Shown in pieces: positions 32,770 to 43,740 of a stretch of 64,000 nt of DNA. The stretch spans positions 19,073,243-19,137,242 of the forward strand of contig CM046836.1 of NCBI GenBank assembly GCA_025618425.1, given 5' to 3'. The position numbers were made by a program, and so were the translations under genes. A model generated the notes under the pieces. That model was not told where the DNA came from. It did no database searches and saw only the letters and a program-made list of their open reading frames with translations. The stretch's first letter is position 1. Every line of letters starts with the position of its first letter. The DNA is from Heliocidaris tuberculata (Eukaryota > Echinodermata > Echinoidea > Camarodonta > Echinometridae).

Positions 32770-34720
32770 TGAAATGTTCTCACTCCAAGCGGTTCATTCC
32801 CTCTTCCGCATGTATGGTACATAATTGTACAAAACATAACATTTCATGAAATTTCAAACAGCGTCAAATTAGAGTCCTAAAAGGTGCATGTATGAAACGG
32901 AGTTCATCTGTATAACTATTTAAAGTGGTTATAGTTTAAGAAAGGAGAGAGAGAGAAAAAAAGATCAAAAACTGAGAGAAGGGAGCATGATGTCTCCCAA
33001 GGACAGCAAAAAAAAAAATATTAAAAGGAAATCTTATTAACATGTAAGCTAGTATATATTATATGAACGAAGCAGGAATTCGAAATTACGCCATTCCTAT
33101 AGGGGACTCTGAGCTGCAAGTGCCCAAAGTGGGTGTATTTTCCCGCACCTACTATAACTATGACTGAAGTATTTATTGTATGTGACCCTAAATTGTGTCA
33201 GAGTGTCACCATTCAAACACAAGCAGTGTTGACAAGATCGATTACTCACAAATACCACTCTATTTATTCAGAAAATTGCAAGGGCAAAGGCGATTCTGAG
33301 CGCATCAGATTGCCTACATGCATAATACTAATTAAACATAATTCCTGGATACATACTAGGTTAATCTCTGATCACTGAAGTAGTAAATCAATTCACCAAA
33401 GAAGAGAAACAAAGAAGAAGAAGAAGAAAAAAAAAAACAGATTGAAGTTTGATTGAGAAGGACCCTCCAGTTGAAAGTGCATTACTAAATTGAATAGAAA
33501 AAAGTGAAGGAATATGTGGGGCCACAATTTGTATCCAAAACGTTTACGCTACGCATATACACACATGCAAAATACTACAAATCAGGCTGGATGGAAGAGG
33601 CAGTGCCTGAGAATATACATAGAAAAAAGTTATATAATACAGATACACATTACATAATCATGTAAATGGCTTCAGTATCTCTTCCGTTATTATCCGGATT
33701 AGAGATTATATGAGGGCATCGAATAAAAGCATGTAGTGTTCTAAATCTAAGTACAAGTGATTAGCTATTGATAAGGTAAAAATAATAATTATGAGGATGT
33801 GGTAACTTTTCATATAGTACGGAGAGGAATGACAAGGCAGATAAGATGTCAGTATGTCATAACACAGTTTCCTGGTGAAACATGGAGTTATACAGGGCAA
33901 GCAATGTTGCCGAGTCTATCCTTAGGACAGACATGACAGAGGACTTTTGCAAATTAAAGTCGTCTGTGTAATTAGTACAGAACGGCAGTGTATAGCAATA
34001 CACACGGTAGTCTCAACGCGTCATAGCACCATTGACGTAATCATTTATGGAAAACGTAGACGTTCTTACTCCCTGCGGTTTATAACCTCTTCCGCATACA
34101 TGGCACATAATTATACAAAACAACATATCATGAATTTTGACAGACAGAATTCTCTAACTGGTGTCCCAGCTGATAAAAAAGGCATTGAATCTGGTTACAA
34201 GAAACTCTTCGTATAGCATATAGAAAGTACATGACAGAATCATGCAGATTGACATTTTTATTATTGTTCTAATAAGGGTTAAAGAGCCTGCATTCTTAAA
34301 ACAAATTAGCTAAAAATGACCCGACGAAAGGGTTAGCTGGGTTCAACAAAATAATATTCCAGTCGCCTTTTACCATCATCTAGTCGTAGTTTACAGTCAT
34401 TTTTTTACTAGAGAAAAGTAAGATATATTGACCGGGCATATCAGTTGGACCCAGCTGACCCCAATCTAGCCACTTCTACCTTCCCGCTATATTACAGTGT
34501 GAATAATGAGGGCATCAGATAAAGGCATGTAGTGTTAATGTCCTCAAATATTTTTGAAGCAGGAGGCTACAGTTAGTAACCATTTACGTAAGAAGTTGTT
34601 GTTGGTAGGGAGAGGAATGTCATTGCTGATATAAGTTCCTGGTGAAAAACGAAGAATCATTCCTTCATACAGGGAAATAAATGATTGGCAATTCAATTTA
34701 ATTGAGCATGCCTGAACAGC
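32770..34720 (+). repeat. Diverged direct repeats of unknown type
   Basis: Phrases near 32773 (CCTCTTCCGCATGTATGG) recur near 34088 (CCTCTTCCGCATACATGG). Those near 33700 (GAGGGCATCGAATAAAAGCA) recur near 34510. TTTCCTGGTGAAA recurs near 33870 and 34640. An old duplication of a block of about 0.8-1.3 kb is likely. No coding frame fits. Confidence 0.5.
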
Positions 34721-34729
34721 AGCTGGCTG

Positions 34730-35385
34730 ACAACGATATTATAGAGGGGAATGTCTGAACACCATAGTGATGCAAGTGTTATGGAAGCATGTGGCGTTCC
34801 AGTTGGTCCATTCCCAAAGAATATGTGTTCAGTTGCACAGGATTAATCTTGTATAACATACATTGCGGTATGGAAGCTAGTCAGGAATTTGTCCAACCGG
34901 AGAAAGGTAAAAGGCAGTAGCAACGTTATGAATAATTAATTAAATAGTTGGTGGTTCAGGCAGGCAGGCATAATTATGTTTACAAGATATAATTGGGTAG
35001 TCAAGAAAACGACGAAAAAGAAGCACCGTGAATAATAAGAAGAGTTTCTGGAACAGTTGCTCGTAGTACCGTCAAATTTTTGTGAAAATCAATAAAACAT
35101 GGAAATAAAAATTTTAAAAAGAAAGAAAAAAAAATTAGTGACAGAGCCTGGTCACTAATAATAGGCTACAATAATGTTATGTATAGTACGAGCTCAATTA
35201 ATGACTAGCAGTGAAAAGCATGTTGCAACTTTTCCTGAGTTGCAGTGAGTGGGGTCATGAAGTCGTCTTGGAGGAATAAAACACAAAAACAAAGAAACAA
35301 ACCGGAAGGCAGACATTTTGCTTTTGTACAAAGTAATACTTAATACATGTTGGGAAGATTTGTTTTCATAGAAATTAGCCATATA
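34730..35385. other. No recognised feature
   Basis: AT-rich sequence without a gene, clear repeat or TIR that I can support. Confidence 0.5.
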
Positions 35386-35388
35386 TAA

Positions 35389-35815
35389 GCCAAATATCTA
35401 TTTAAAATTCTGTCCTCTGTTCAGTATGAAGTTTTACAGGGTATTATATTTCTGATTGCATTATCTGAGGTTGAGGACAGATTTTCATTTAGATTTTGTT
35501 GAATTGTTAATTTTGTATGAAATTAAACCCATGGTGGTTGGGTATTTATGTATTTCCAAAGAAATAAGCCAAGTACAAGCCAAATATCTATCGAAAATTC
35601 TGTCCTCTATCCAGTATGAAGTTTAACAGGGTGTTTAATTTCTGATTGCATTATCTGAGGTAGAGGACAGAGTTTCATTTTGATTTTGTTGAGTTGTTAG
35701 TTTTGTATAAAATTAAACCCATGGTGGTCGGCAATCATGTATTTTCATACAAATAAGCCAAATATCTATCTACAATTCTGTCCTCTATTCAATGAGAAGT
35801 ATAACAGTGTTTTTA
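35389..35815 (+). repeat. Minisatellite, about 180-190 bp unit, 2.3 copies
   Basis: GCCAAATATCTAT starts copies at 35389, 35579 and 35757. Each contains AATTCTGTCCTCT and, in the full copies, TTCTGATTGCATTATCTGAG and ATTAAACCCATGGTGGT. Confidence 0.88.
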
Positions 35816-36111
35816 GTACTTAGAATAATGTAAATGCAATTCGTATAAAATTGATATAAATCATATACAATGCAAACAGCACAAAGGTAATAGCCGCTAT
35901 CAGAACAGTTAAATGTTTGTTTTTGGAATGTATCTGTTATGGGGATAGTGCATATTTCTCTCTGATCCATCCTTAAGTTGAGATAAATACTTGAAGCATC
36001 TGAAATAGGGTATCGCGTAATGGGAGTATTACATTTAAGTAGACTAGCAAATCATAAACGGCAAAATATTTTCCTGTTAGCTTTTCCTAACCGATACACT
36101 TGATATGGAAC

Positions 36112-36421
36112 TCACTCTTTCCAAAGTGACCACTCACCCGGTGGACCGCCATTTCTTGTTGTTTTCCTGATGTGTAATGATACTTTAGCTCCTACAACCT
36201 TTATTCTTGTTTGAAGCTGCTGGTTCTTCCTCAAGTTGTAGGCTTGTGACGCTAGCCTGCTCCGTTCGCGTTTCATTGCTGGCCTGAGATCCGTCCTGAT
36301 AGACACCCTTGCGAGCGGGGAATCTTCGGGAAAGCGCTGGCGTCCAGGATTCTCGTATACTAAGGTCTCGGTCCTTCATAAGAACGAAACGAACAATTAT
36401 AGCATCAGGGCGCGGGGACTT
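36112..36421 (-). pseudogene. L1-type ORF1 protein, C-terminal part
   Basis: Two overlapping minus-strand frames give PRPDAIIVRFVLMKDRDL and ESWTPAL, then after a frame change RTDLRPAMKRERSRLASQAY, NLRKNQQLQTRIKVVGAKVS. This is the second RRM strand set and the C-terminal domain of an L1-like ORF1 RNA-binding protein (the Transposase_22-type fold). It is separated from its N-terminal part by a 209-bp TIR insertion. Confidence 0.75.
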
Positions 36422-36427
36422 AGTGGG

Positions 36428-36636
36428 GTAAGAGTTCCTTTTGCGACAGCCACCCAAAATTTAAAAAAAAATATATATATAAATGTAGGGTTAGGGTTAG
36501 GGCACTTATCCAATGTACAAGGTTATAATATAACCTTAGGGTTAGGGTTAGGGTTTAGGCATGTTAGGGTTTAGAGTTAGGGTTAGGGTTAGGGTTAGGG
36601 TTTAGGGTGGATGTCGCAAAAGAAACTCTTTCCCTC
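36428..36636. mobile_element. 209-bp TIR element carrying TTAGGG telomeric repeats
   Basis: AGTGGG flanks both sides (36422-36427 and 36637-36642), a perfect 6-bp TSD. The ends are inverted copies of about 28 bases: AGAGTTCCTTTTGCGACAGC on the left, with its near-complement (TGTCGCAAAAGAAACTCTTT) on the right. Between them are two blocks of TTAGGG and GTTTAGGG repeats in the same orientation, separated by a short palindrome (AAGGTTATAATATAACCTT). It interrupts an L1-type ORF1; removing the element and one TSD joins HRLPSKVSQPT to KSPRPDAIIVRF in frame. Confidence 0.88.
36483..36606 (+). repeat. Interstitial telomeric repeats (TTAGGG)n
   Basis: About a dozen TTAGGG units with TTTAGGG variants in two blocks (36486-36502 and 36536-36606), all with the G-strand on plus. 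They lie within the 209-bp TIR element. Confidence 0.95.
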
Positions 36637-36642
36637 AGTGGG

Positions 36643-37260
36643 TTGCGAGACTTTGCTGGGAAGGCGATGGGCGTTGGCGATTGGTATTTTTGAAGCTTCT
36701 ACTGCGGAGATTCCCAGGAAGGAAGAGAATACCTCACTTGCCTTTTGGTAGACATCTTCGTTGGGTGAACGATGAACACCGTATAGAAGAAGGTTTGCCT
36801 TTCTGTCGTGAATCTCAAGGAGGAGGCACTTCTCCTCCATCTCTTCCCGCACTTTTTGAATATCATCTTGTAATTTGGGTAGCTTTCCTTTTTCAATATC
36901 TGTAATTCTAGCAGAGGAATCTGATACACATGATTCTAGGATGCTGACCTTTTTTCTCGTTTCAGTCAGACTTAAATTAAGCTGGTATAAGTCGGTAAGA
37001 ACCCGGTCAAACTTACTTGACATTTCTAGCGACAGGGCATGAATCATATCCTTTATCTCAATCATAGCTGCGGCCAAATCGGTGGGAGATATTGCCGCCC
37101 CGGTAATCGTCGGGCTGGCGTTTTGTGATGATGCCGGGTGATCGACGAGCGCAGCGGCTGCCACGCCCAAACTCTCCTTTGGCTTTGGGTCCGTGTGGTT
37201 TGAAGTCTTTTCACCTCCAGAATCCTTCTTTTTTTGCCTGGTAACGACGTTCATTATTGA
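36643..37260 (-). pseudogene. L1-type ORF1 protein, N-terminal part (coiled coil and RRM)
   Basis: The start is taken as MNVVTRQKKK at about 37253. A basic N-terminus and a Ser/Ala-rich stretch are followed by a coiled coil (MIEIKDMIHALSLEMSSKFD to VREEMEEKCLLLE), then RRM-like DRKANLLLYGVHR and AFSS-type helix VFSSFLGISAVEASKIP, IANAHRLPS. This layout is the nucleic-acid chaperone ORF1p of L1-like LINEs, which trimerises through the coiled coil (family knowledge). The frame continues a few codons into the inserted element (EGKSFFCDIH), which is not native sequence. Confidence 0.82.
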
Positions 37261-37384
37261 AGACTTGTAGATATATATTCCACAAAACAAGATATCAAAT
37301 GTTAATCATTGAATTGGTGTAGACTGTCAGTTCAAAATTCGGGAGGTCGCCAGTAAGACGTGGTGCGTGCTTTCATTGCATGGT

Positions 37385-37782
37385 AGGAAGGATCTAACAG
37401 TTAGATTTTTTATATCATTATGAGATAAAGATTACCATAATTGCAAAAGTTAAAGTTAATATTTGTAAAATTGTAATAACTCACATACACACAACAGTGT
37501 TTTCTCAGAATTTACACCAGATCTATCCAGACAGTCATTTTTGGAGCATAACTTGACGTTCGGGTCCATGTTCTTCACACGATCACGCACCGCACATATC
37601 TCGCATTACTAGTGCACTGCACTGCACATAACTAGTCGCATGGACATCCAATACCGTCCCTACCTTTCGTGGATAGAGATTGATGGCATGTACATTGCAT
37701 ATGCATACACTGCTCTTGACGCTCAAATACTGCCCTCTCTCGTCGGTTGCGGAAGTCCTGTCAAAAAAAAAAAAAAAATTCA
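37385..37782 (-). repeat. Right arm of the MULE-like element, outer part
   Basis: Inverted copy of 22272-22669, including the TIR end AGTCCTGTC followed by a 16-base poly-A. The split from the inner part repeats ATC at both junctions (AAATC and GGATC, with AGATC in the intact left arm), consistent with a short TSD made by the LINE insertion. Confidence 0.87.
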
Positions 37783-37792
37783 CAACCGGGCC

Positions 37793-37836
37793 CCATCACT
37801 TCCCTCCAGGTATACCTCCCCGCATGTAAAAGCGAG
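37793..37836 (+). repeat. Satellite monomer, resumed tail after the MULE-like insertion
   Basis: CCATCACTTCCCTCCAGGTA then CCCCGCATGTAAAAGCGAG matches the part of the monomer that follows CAACCGGGCC in other copies (for example 38821 and 45903). It breaks off at about 37836 into about 530 bases of unrelated sequence (37837-38364), in which I see only C-rich patches near 38027. Confidence 0.85.
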
Positions 37837-38364
37837 TGAAATTACTTGTCTTACGAATGGTAATATAATTTCTTGCTAATATATGTAAGTGTGATGAAGG
37901 CCCAAATTGATAAATTCTGTCCAGGTCACTGAACCATAAACAGTGATTTTCTTCATATGGCATGCACTAATTGCAATTATACAACACGTCACTACGTAAA
38001 ATGTATACAATATGCCTGTTTAGACCCCCCGCCCCCGCCCCCCGAGGCCACTTCATGACCCCCTTTCGGACGAGGTGAGGGCAAAAACCCAATCTTCAGA
38101 CCCTTGATCTGAGAAAACATGATTGGGACAAAATTGCCTCACGGCCCACGACTGCGGAGCGACATTTAAACTGCAGATGTTTGTGCGACAAAGCTTTTTG
38201 CTCCACATCCGAGTAATCTTTTAATTTGTCAGCATTACCCTGCATTCCCTTGGGAAATATAATTCTCCTGTAAATCACAACACAATCACTGAATGCTTTT
38301 TAAACACACTGTATATACAGCAGAATAACTCCTTGGTATAACAAGGTTCTCAGTACCATTAAAG

Positions 38365-38876
38365 TTACCATGCTACAGCAGGAATACCGTTATATATAAT
38401 CAAGTTAACCATGTTAACAGCAAATATCAAAACGATATGGTATTAAGAGGTGGGATTCACACCAGTATTATAATTCTACATGTAGTACACACAGATTTGA
38501 GTATCCACCCAAATTACAGAACTAGTGCTGGAATCTATGCTGGAAAGTGGGGAATCATGTGAATAAATGTAATCTGCATCCCATATAATTATAAACCTTA
38601 AAATCAAAATATGTAAATTCCAAGCACGTAGCCAGAGAAGGGTTAAACCCACGGCTAGAAACCCCTTCTCGTAAACGAATGTCCCCTCTGCATTGCCACG
38701 AGCCTCCCTTGCTAGCCGTCAGAAATGCCCGATCAGACAGCGAAGTTTTTTATGTAACCCGGATGCACAACCCATTCCCAGCTCTCATCAACGATTCCAG
38801 CAAAATCGTTGCCAAACGGGCCCCATCACTTCCCTCCAGGTATACCTCCCCGCATGCAAAAACAAGCGAGGCTCCT
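38365..38876 (+). repeat. Satellite monomer, about 500 bp
   Basis: Runs from GTTACCATGCTACAGCAGG through AACGATATGG, GTGCTGGAATCTATGCTG and AGAAGGGTTAAACCCACGG to CCCCGCATGCAAAAACAAGC. It is head-to-tail with the next monomer at a period of 500 bases. Confidence 0.88.
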
Positions 38877-39410
38877 TAGTTACCCTGCTACGGCAAGAAT
38901 ATCTTTATACATATTCAAGTTAACAACATACAACAAAACGATATGGTACATGTATAAAGAACTGGGATTCACATCAATATTATAATTGTAGTACACAAAA
39001 ATTTGAGTATCCAACCCAATTACAGAACTTGTGCTGGAATCTATGCTGAAAATGAGGAGTCATGTCAATAAATGTAATCTCCACCCATACATAAACCTTA
39101 AATTCAGTATATGTGAAATCCAAGCGTGTAGCCAGAGAAGGGTTAAACCAACGGCTAGAAACCCCCTCTCGTAAACGAATGCCCCCTCTGCATTGCCACG
39201 AGCCCCCCTTGCTAGCCGTCAGGAATACCCGATCAGACGGGGAAGTTTTTATGTAACCCGGATGCACAACCCATTCCCAGCTCTCATCAACGATTCCAGC
39301 AAAAGTATTCCCAACCGGACCCCATCACTTCCCACCAGGTATACCTCCCCGCATGTCAAAAGGAGCGAGGCTCCTGAGTTACCATGTTTCAGCGGGAATG
39401 CCGTTTTATA
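38877..39410 (+). repeat. Satellite monomer, interrupted at its right end
   Basis: Same family. After this monomer a new one begins (GAGTTACCATGTTTCAGC) and is cut at GTTTTATA by a 6.1-kb insertion starting at 39411. It resumes at 45493 with TACATGTTTAATCAAGTT. Confidence 0.88.
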
Positions 39411-39699
39411 CTAGGTGTTACAAAAAACATTTCCCACTTTCGATCCTTAAGGACGTTCCACAGTTAAAGTCAAATCCATGTCATTTTCACCAAACTTTGC
39501 ATACAGTTACTTTGGTCCATGAGAAGCCCAAATACGCATAGAAAATTATAGGTCCATGTGCTTACTTTTTTTCTATGGGACACTGAACTGTGCCATGATT
39601 GGGTGTCAGGTAGAATGACGTCATCGCAGGTTTTTGGCCTCTGATAGGCCTCAGAATTCCCAATGTCATATACAAATCCCCATTATTCTGTCAAAATCC

Positions 39700-40690
39700 A
39701 TGTCATATTCGTCAAACTTTCCAGATTTGTAGAGAAAAGTATACTGAAGGAGGAGAAAGTTTTAAAAATGGGGGTCAATGCACTCGTTTTTGTGCTAGCA
39801 GGGCCCTCAGGTGGCGGAAAAAGTCAAAAACTCGCAAAACTCGCAAAAAACTGCGCATGGCTGGCTGGGAACCTGTCTGGGAATGGGATAGGTGCAAAAA
39901 AACTCTACTGTATATTCAAAATCCATGCCAGATCCGTAAATTTTTCCAGATTTGTAGAGAATTATATACTGCAGAAGGAGAAAGTTTTAAAAATGGGGGT
40001 CCATGCACTCGTTTTTGTGCTAGCAGGGCCCTCAGGTGGCGGAAAAAGTCAAAAACTCGCAAAACTTGCAAAAACTGCGCATGGCTGGCTGGGAACCTGT
40101 CTGGGAATGGGATAGGTGCAAAAAAACTCTATTGTACATTCAAAATCCATGCCAGATTCGTAAATTTTTCCAGATTTGTAGAGAATTATATACTGCAGAA
40201 GGAGAAAGTTTTATAAATGGGGGTCCATGCACTCGTTTTTGTGCTAGCAGCGCCCTCAGGTGGCGGAAAAAGTCAAAAACTCGCAAAACTTGCAAAAACT
40301 GCGCATGGCTGGCTGGGAACCTGTCTGGGAATGGGATAGGTGCAAAAAAACTCTACTGTACATTCAAAATCCATGCCAGATTCGTAAATTTTTCCAGATT
40401 TGTAGAGAATTATATACTGCAGAAGGAGAAAGTTTTAAAAATGGGGGTCCATGCACTCGTTTTTGTGCTAGCAGCGCCCTCAGGTGGTGGAAAAAGTCAA
40501 AAACTCGCAAAACTCGCAAAAACTGCTCATGGCTGGCTGGGAACCTGTCTATGGGATGGGTGCAAAATAACTCTCCTGTACATTCAAAATCCATGTCATT
40601 TTCATCAAAGTTTCCAGATTTGTAGAGAAAATTATACCGAAGGAGGAGAGAGTTTGAAAAAAGGGGATCCATGTACTGGTTTTTGTGCTA
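39700..40690 (+). repeat. Tandem array, 224-bp unit, about 4.5 copies
   Basis: CCATGCACTCGTTTTTGTGC or a close variant starts units at 39776, 40001, 40225, 40449 and 40669 (periods 225, 224, 224, 220). Units contain GCTAGCAG[G/C]GCCCTCAGG, AACTCGCAAAACT and TGGCTGGCTGGGAACCTGTC. Long open frames running through it result from the repeat, and shifting frames between units make coding unlikely. Confidence 0.92.
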
Positions 40691-40748
40691 GCAGCGCCCC
40701 CCTCCCCCCGCATTTTTATAATAAATCATTTTGCAAGGTTCCCGAAAA

Positions 40749-41202
40749 TCCTCATATTTTGGTAGCGAGTCGCCTGAATATCCTCATATTCGGGCAGCGA
40801 GGTGCCGGTATACCAAAAGTGTTTAAAATTTTGTACACAAAATATAGAAACAAAATAACCCTGTTTCAGGTGTAAGGAGGGATATTGAAAAACAATGGAG
40901 AATTACAGTGCTTCAATTATTCCATTTTTTTAAATGAAAAATTCTAAACCTCGCATTTTGAAAATATATCGGAATATGGAAGAAAAGGCGGTGGGGGATG
41001 TGCTTGCATGGTCGGGGGGGGGGGTAGGGCTGTAATCAGGTAGCAAGCGTGCGAAGTGGACCCATATTCTTGTGAGGTGGGGCACCTCAGAGTGTTTGCC
41101 CCCTCCCCCCTCCCCTGGAAAAAAAAAGTAAGGCACCCTTACTTTTGCGCACCTGTTCACGACTACTAGTATTTCAAACATAATAATCACGGTAACGACA
41201 TA
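40749..41202 (+). repeat. Dispersed repeat, about 454 bp, copy 1
   Basis: Runs from ATCCTCATATTTTGGTAGCG to CACGGTAACGACATAAG, including G- and C-runs. An inverted copy of about the same length lies at 56418-56873, so both ends are defined. Confidence 0.85.
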
Positions 41203-41658
41203 AGCTATAGTTGTCTATGTTTTACACACACTTTCGAACCAGTGTATAAAAAAGAAGGAAATTGTAAGACGTTTTGAGTGGCATTTCATTGATTATTCTA
41301 TTTTCTAATGTCTTTGACTGTAAGGATAATGATTATTAGATAATCCTATGGCATAGACAAATCATTCTTGGGCATATATTTGACTTTCTTTCTCCAGCTC
41401 TCTTTTTGTGGTAAGGAATTGTACTAAAATGGGAGGTAGATGACCATGACTATGAATTCCAAATTACATCTACCTTTCATTTTTCCTCTACGACTAACTT
41501 TGCCTATAGAAAGTTCATGAGGGGGCATCGAATGTTATCTTTCAGCTCAAGCTAGTTAATATTTGGTATATATATTTTTCACACGTATAGAATTATTGAT
41601 TTCATCTATTTTTACCGGGTTCTTGTTACTGCGCACACTTGTGAACCCATTATTAAGC
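41203..41658. other. No recognised feature
   Basis: AT-rich filler between the dispersed repeat and the ATT-flanked element. Nothing recognisable. Confidence 0.5.
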
Positions 41659-42267
41659 ATTGGCCGGTATTCTGATAGCAGGTTTAATTTAACCCCAGAC
41701 TAAAGTTAACCCTAGGTTAACTAAACTACACTTAGACCTCACCTCCAGTCTAAGTGTAGTTTAACTCTATTTGGTATTCTGATAGCCAGGTTTAGTTAAC
41801 CCTAGGTTAAATGCCCCGCCCAGGTTTAATTACCATGGAGAATCTACTGCACATGCTCAGTAGAGCTCATTTGCTCATGAATATTCACAACGCGTGCGAT
41901 GGGTAGAAGATCCGCGACTTGCAAGGCGTGGATTACATTGTGCATTAATTTATTGTTGGATATAGTGGCAATCCGAAAATTTATGTATCGATATGTAGGC
42001 TACGTTCTTTTTAACTGTTACATGCTCTTTTTATTTTGTTTTGTTGTTTTTTCCTGCATAACTTTTATAATTCTTTATAAATGCTGTGATTAGGTTTGAT
42101 TCAATGAAACACATAACCTATTTCCTAATGAAAAACAGGGGAAGTGGCGGAATTGTACATTTTGTAGGTGTTTCTAGAAATTATTTTTAAAAAATAGATC
42201 TAGGATGGAATTTCTTTCTAATTGATTAAATATGCCTATTTTATTTATTTTTTCTTGGCTTTCAAAC

Positions 42268-42300
42268 GGGGGGGGGGGGGGGGGGGGGGGTGACAAGGGG
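42268..42300. repeat. Poly-G run, about 25 bases
   Basis: Near-continuous G from about 42268 to 42290. Confidence 0.95.
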
Positions 42301-42539
42301 TGACATACGCCGGTGCCGTTTATATCCTAGCTATTTGCCCTTTGCAGTATTTTTAAGTCCACACATCACACATTGCTTCGCCCCGGTACGCATTTTCACT
42401 ACGCGCTGTACATGTAGCTGTACGTGTGTAACGCGCATCTGCGCAGCGCAAGCGCATTTTCGGTGGCTTATTTATTGTAGGCTATTTAATTTGCATACTA
42501 AATAACAACACAAGCTAACTAGCTAGCTAAGCCAAGGCT

Positions 42540-43740
42540 ATAGATGACACTTTGACAGTCTACGAGTTTCAAATTTTTACTAGCAAGATCTACACTGTAT
42601 TTTTAGATCATCTGGAGAATATAGATCTAAGTCAACGGATAATGCCTCAAAAAATTGGTGAGTAGAAACCCGTTTATCACTTCATGATAAATTCGAGCTA
42701 AAAAAAGTTAGGTCTAGACTCTAGATCTAGATCTAACAAGTTAACGTTTACTTTGTGGGTCAACATGGTCAAATCTGTCAGCTGTTTTTATGCTAAATAC
42801 TCAGCACAAAACATGGACGCATTTTTTTAACGCACAGGTTATTTTCAAACCAACTAAAAATGTGATCCATTACTAGCAGTTTGAAATGAATTTGGTATCA
42901 CATGATAGGAAATTATATGCCCTTTTTGGGGGGTGCTAAGCTAAAGAGAAGTTAGGTCTAGACTACTTGTAAATCTACTTAGGCTAGATCTATGTTTAAT
43001 CCCTTCATATTAAGACAAATTGAAAAGAAATAGATCATGTACTCTAAGTCAAGACAAAGTTAACTTAGAATGAGTTAGATCTAGATCTAGAGATCTATGT
43101 TTGATGTGACATCTCGGGAAATTCTCGAGCTATAGATCTAGACTAGTTCTAGACTAGAGTCTAGTATAAACTTGTCCATCACTAACTAGATCTAGAACTA
43201 GTTAGTACCGTATCTATTCTTAAATCTAACTAGTCTAATTTAACAAGTTAGACCTAACTAGTAACTTAGACATAGATCTAGGACCCAACTTTTAACGTTA
43301 GATCTAAGTTCTAACGTTAACTGTTACATGTGTAGATCTAGATCTAAGATTGCTTTTTCGGTCTAGATCTAGTCTACTGGACAGGTCTACCGACACTCAG
43401 TCTTACTCTTAGACCTAACGTAACTTAAAACATCACTGGGAAATCGATCAAACGTTACTCGTTAGATCTACGGTAACGTTTGAAGTAGAGACTAGGCTGA
43501 TAGTTAACTGTTAGTACTAGATCTAGACTAGGTCTAACGTTAACAGTGAGATCTAACTTTAGTTAGAATCTAGATAGAAATCTACTAAAAGAAACAAACA
43601 AAAACTCTAATCTAAGTAGTAGGCCTAAAGTACGGTATTTAACGTTACTCGCTACACACACACAGTCACACGCATAAAAAAAAAGCAAAATTAAAATTTG
43701 TTTAGAATAATCTACTGTAGATCTAGATCTAGATCTAATC
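42540..43740. repeat. Region dense in TAGATCTAGA and GTTAAC-type words
   Basis: Over 1.2 kb the palindromic words AGATCT, TCTAGA, CTAGTTAG and AACGTTA occur dozens of times, often joined (TAGATCTAGATCTAG). There is no fixed period. It lies inside the ATT-flanked element and carries no ORF. Confidence 0.85.

Larger units (their letters stand above)
22272..37782. mobile_element. MULE-like long-TIR element with nested insertions (15.5 kb)
   Basis: The ends are inverted copies: poly-T then ACAGGAC[C/T]T at the left, AGTCCTGTC then poly-A at the right. CAACCGGGCC flanks both sides, a 10-bp TSD. The left arm is 22272-23536 (1265 bp). The right arm is 24168-25034 plus 37385-37782 (867+398 = 1265 bp). 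The arms are 1.27 kb around a 631-bp spacer; the 12.35 kb at 25035-37384 was inserted later. Long TIRs with 9-10-bp TSDs are typical of Mutator-like elements; this assignment is inference, as no transposase is seen. Confidence 0.8.

Noticed and set aside
40036..40875. 279-codon open frame and overlapping frames
   Set aside because: They run through the 224-bp tandem array; the unit is not a multiple of three, so each unit is read in a different frame, and no family motif appears.
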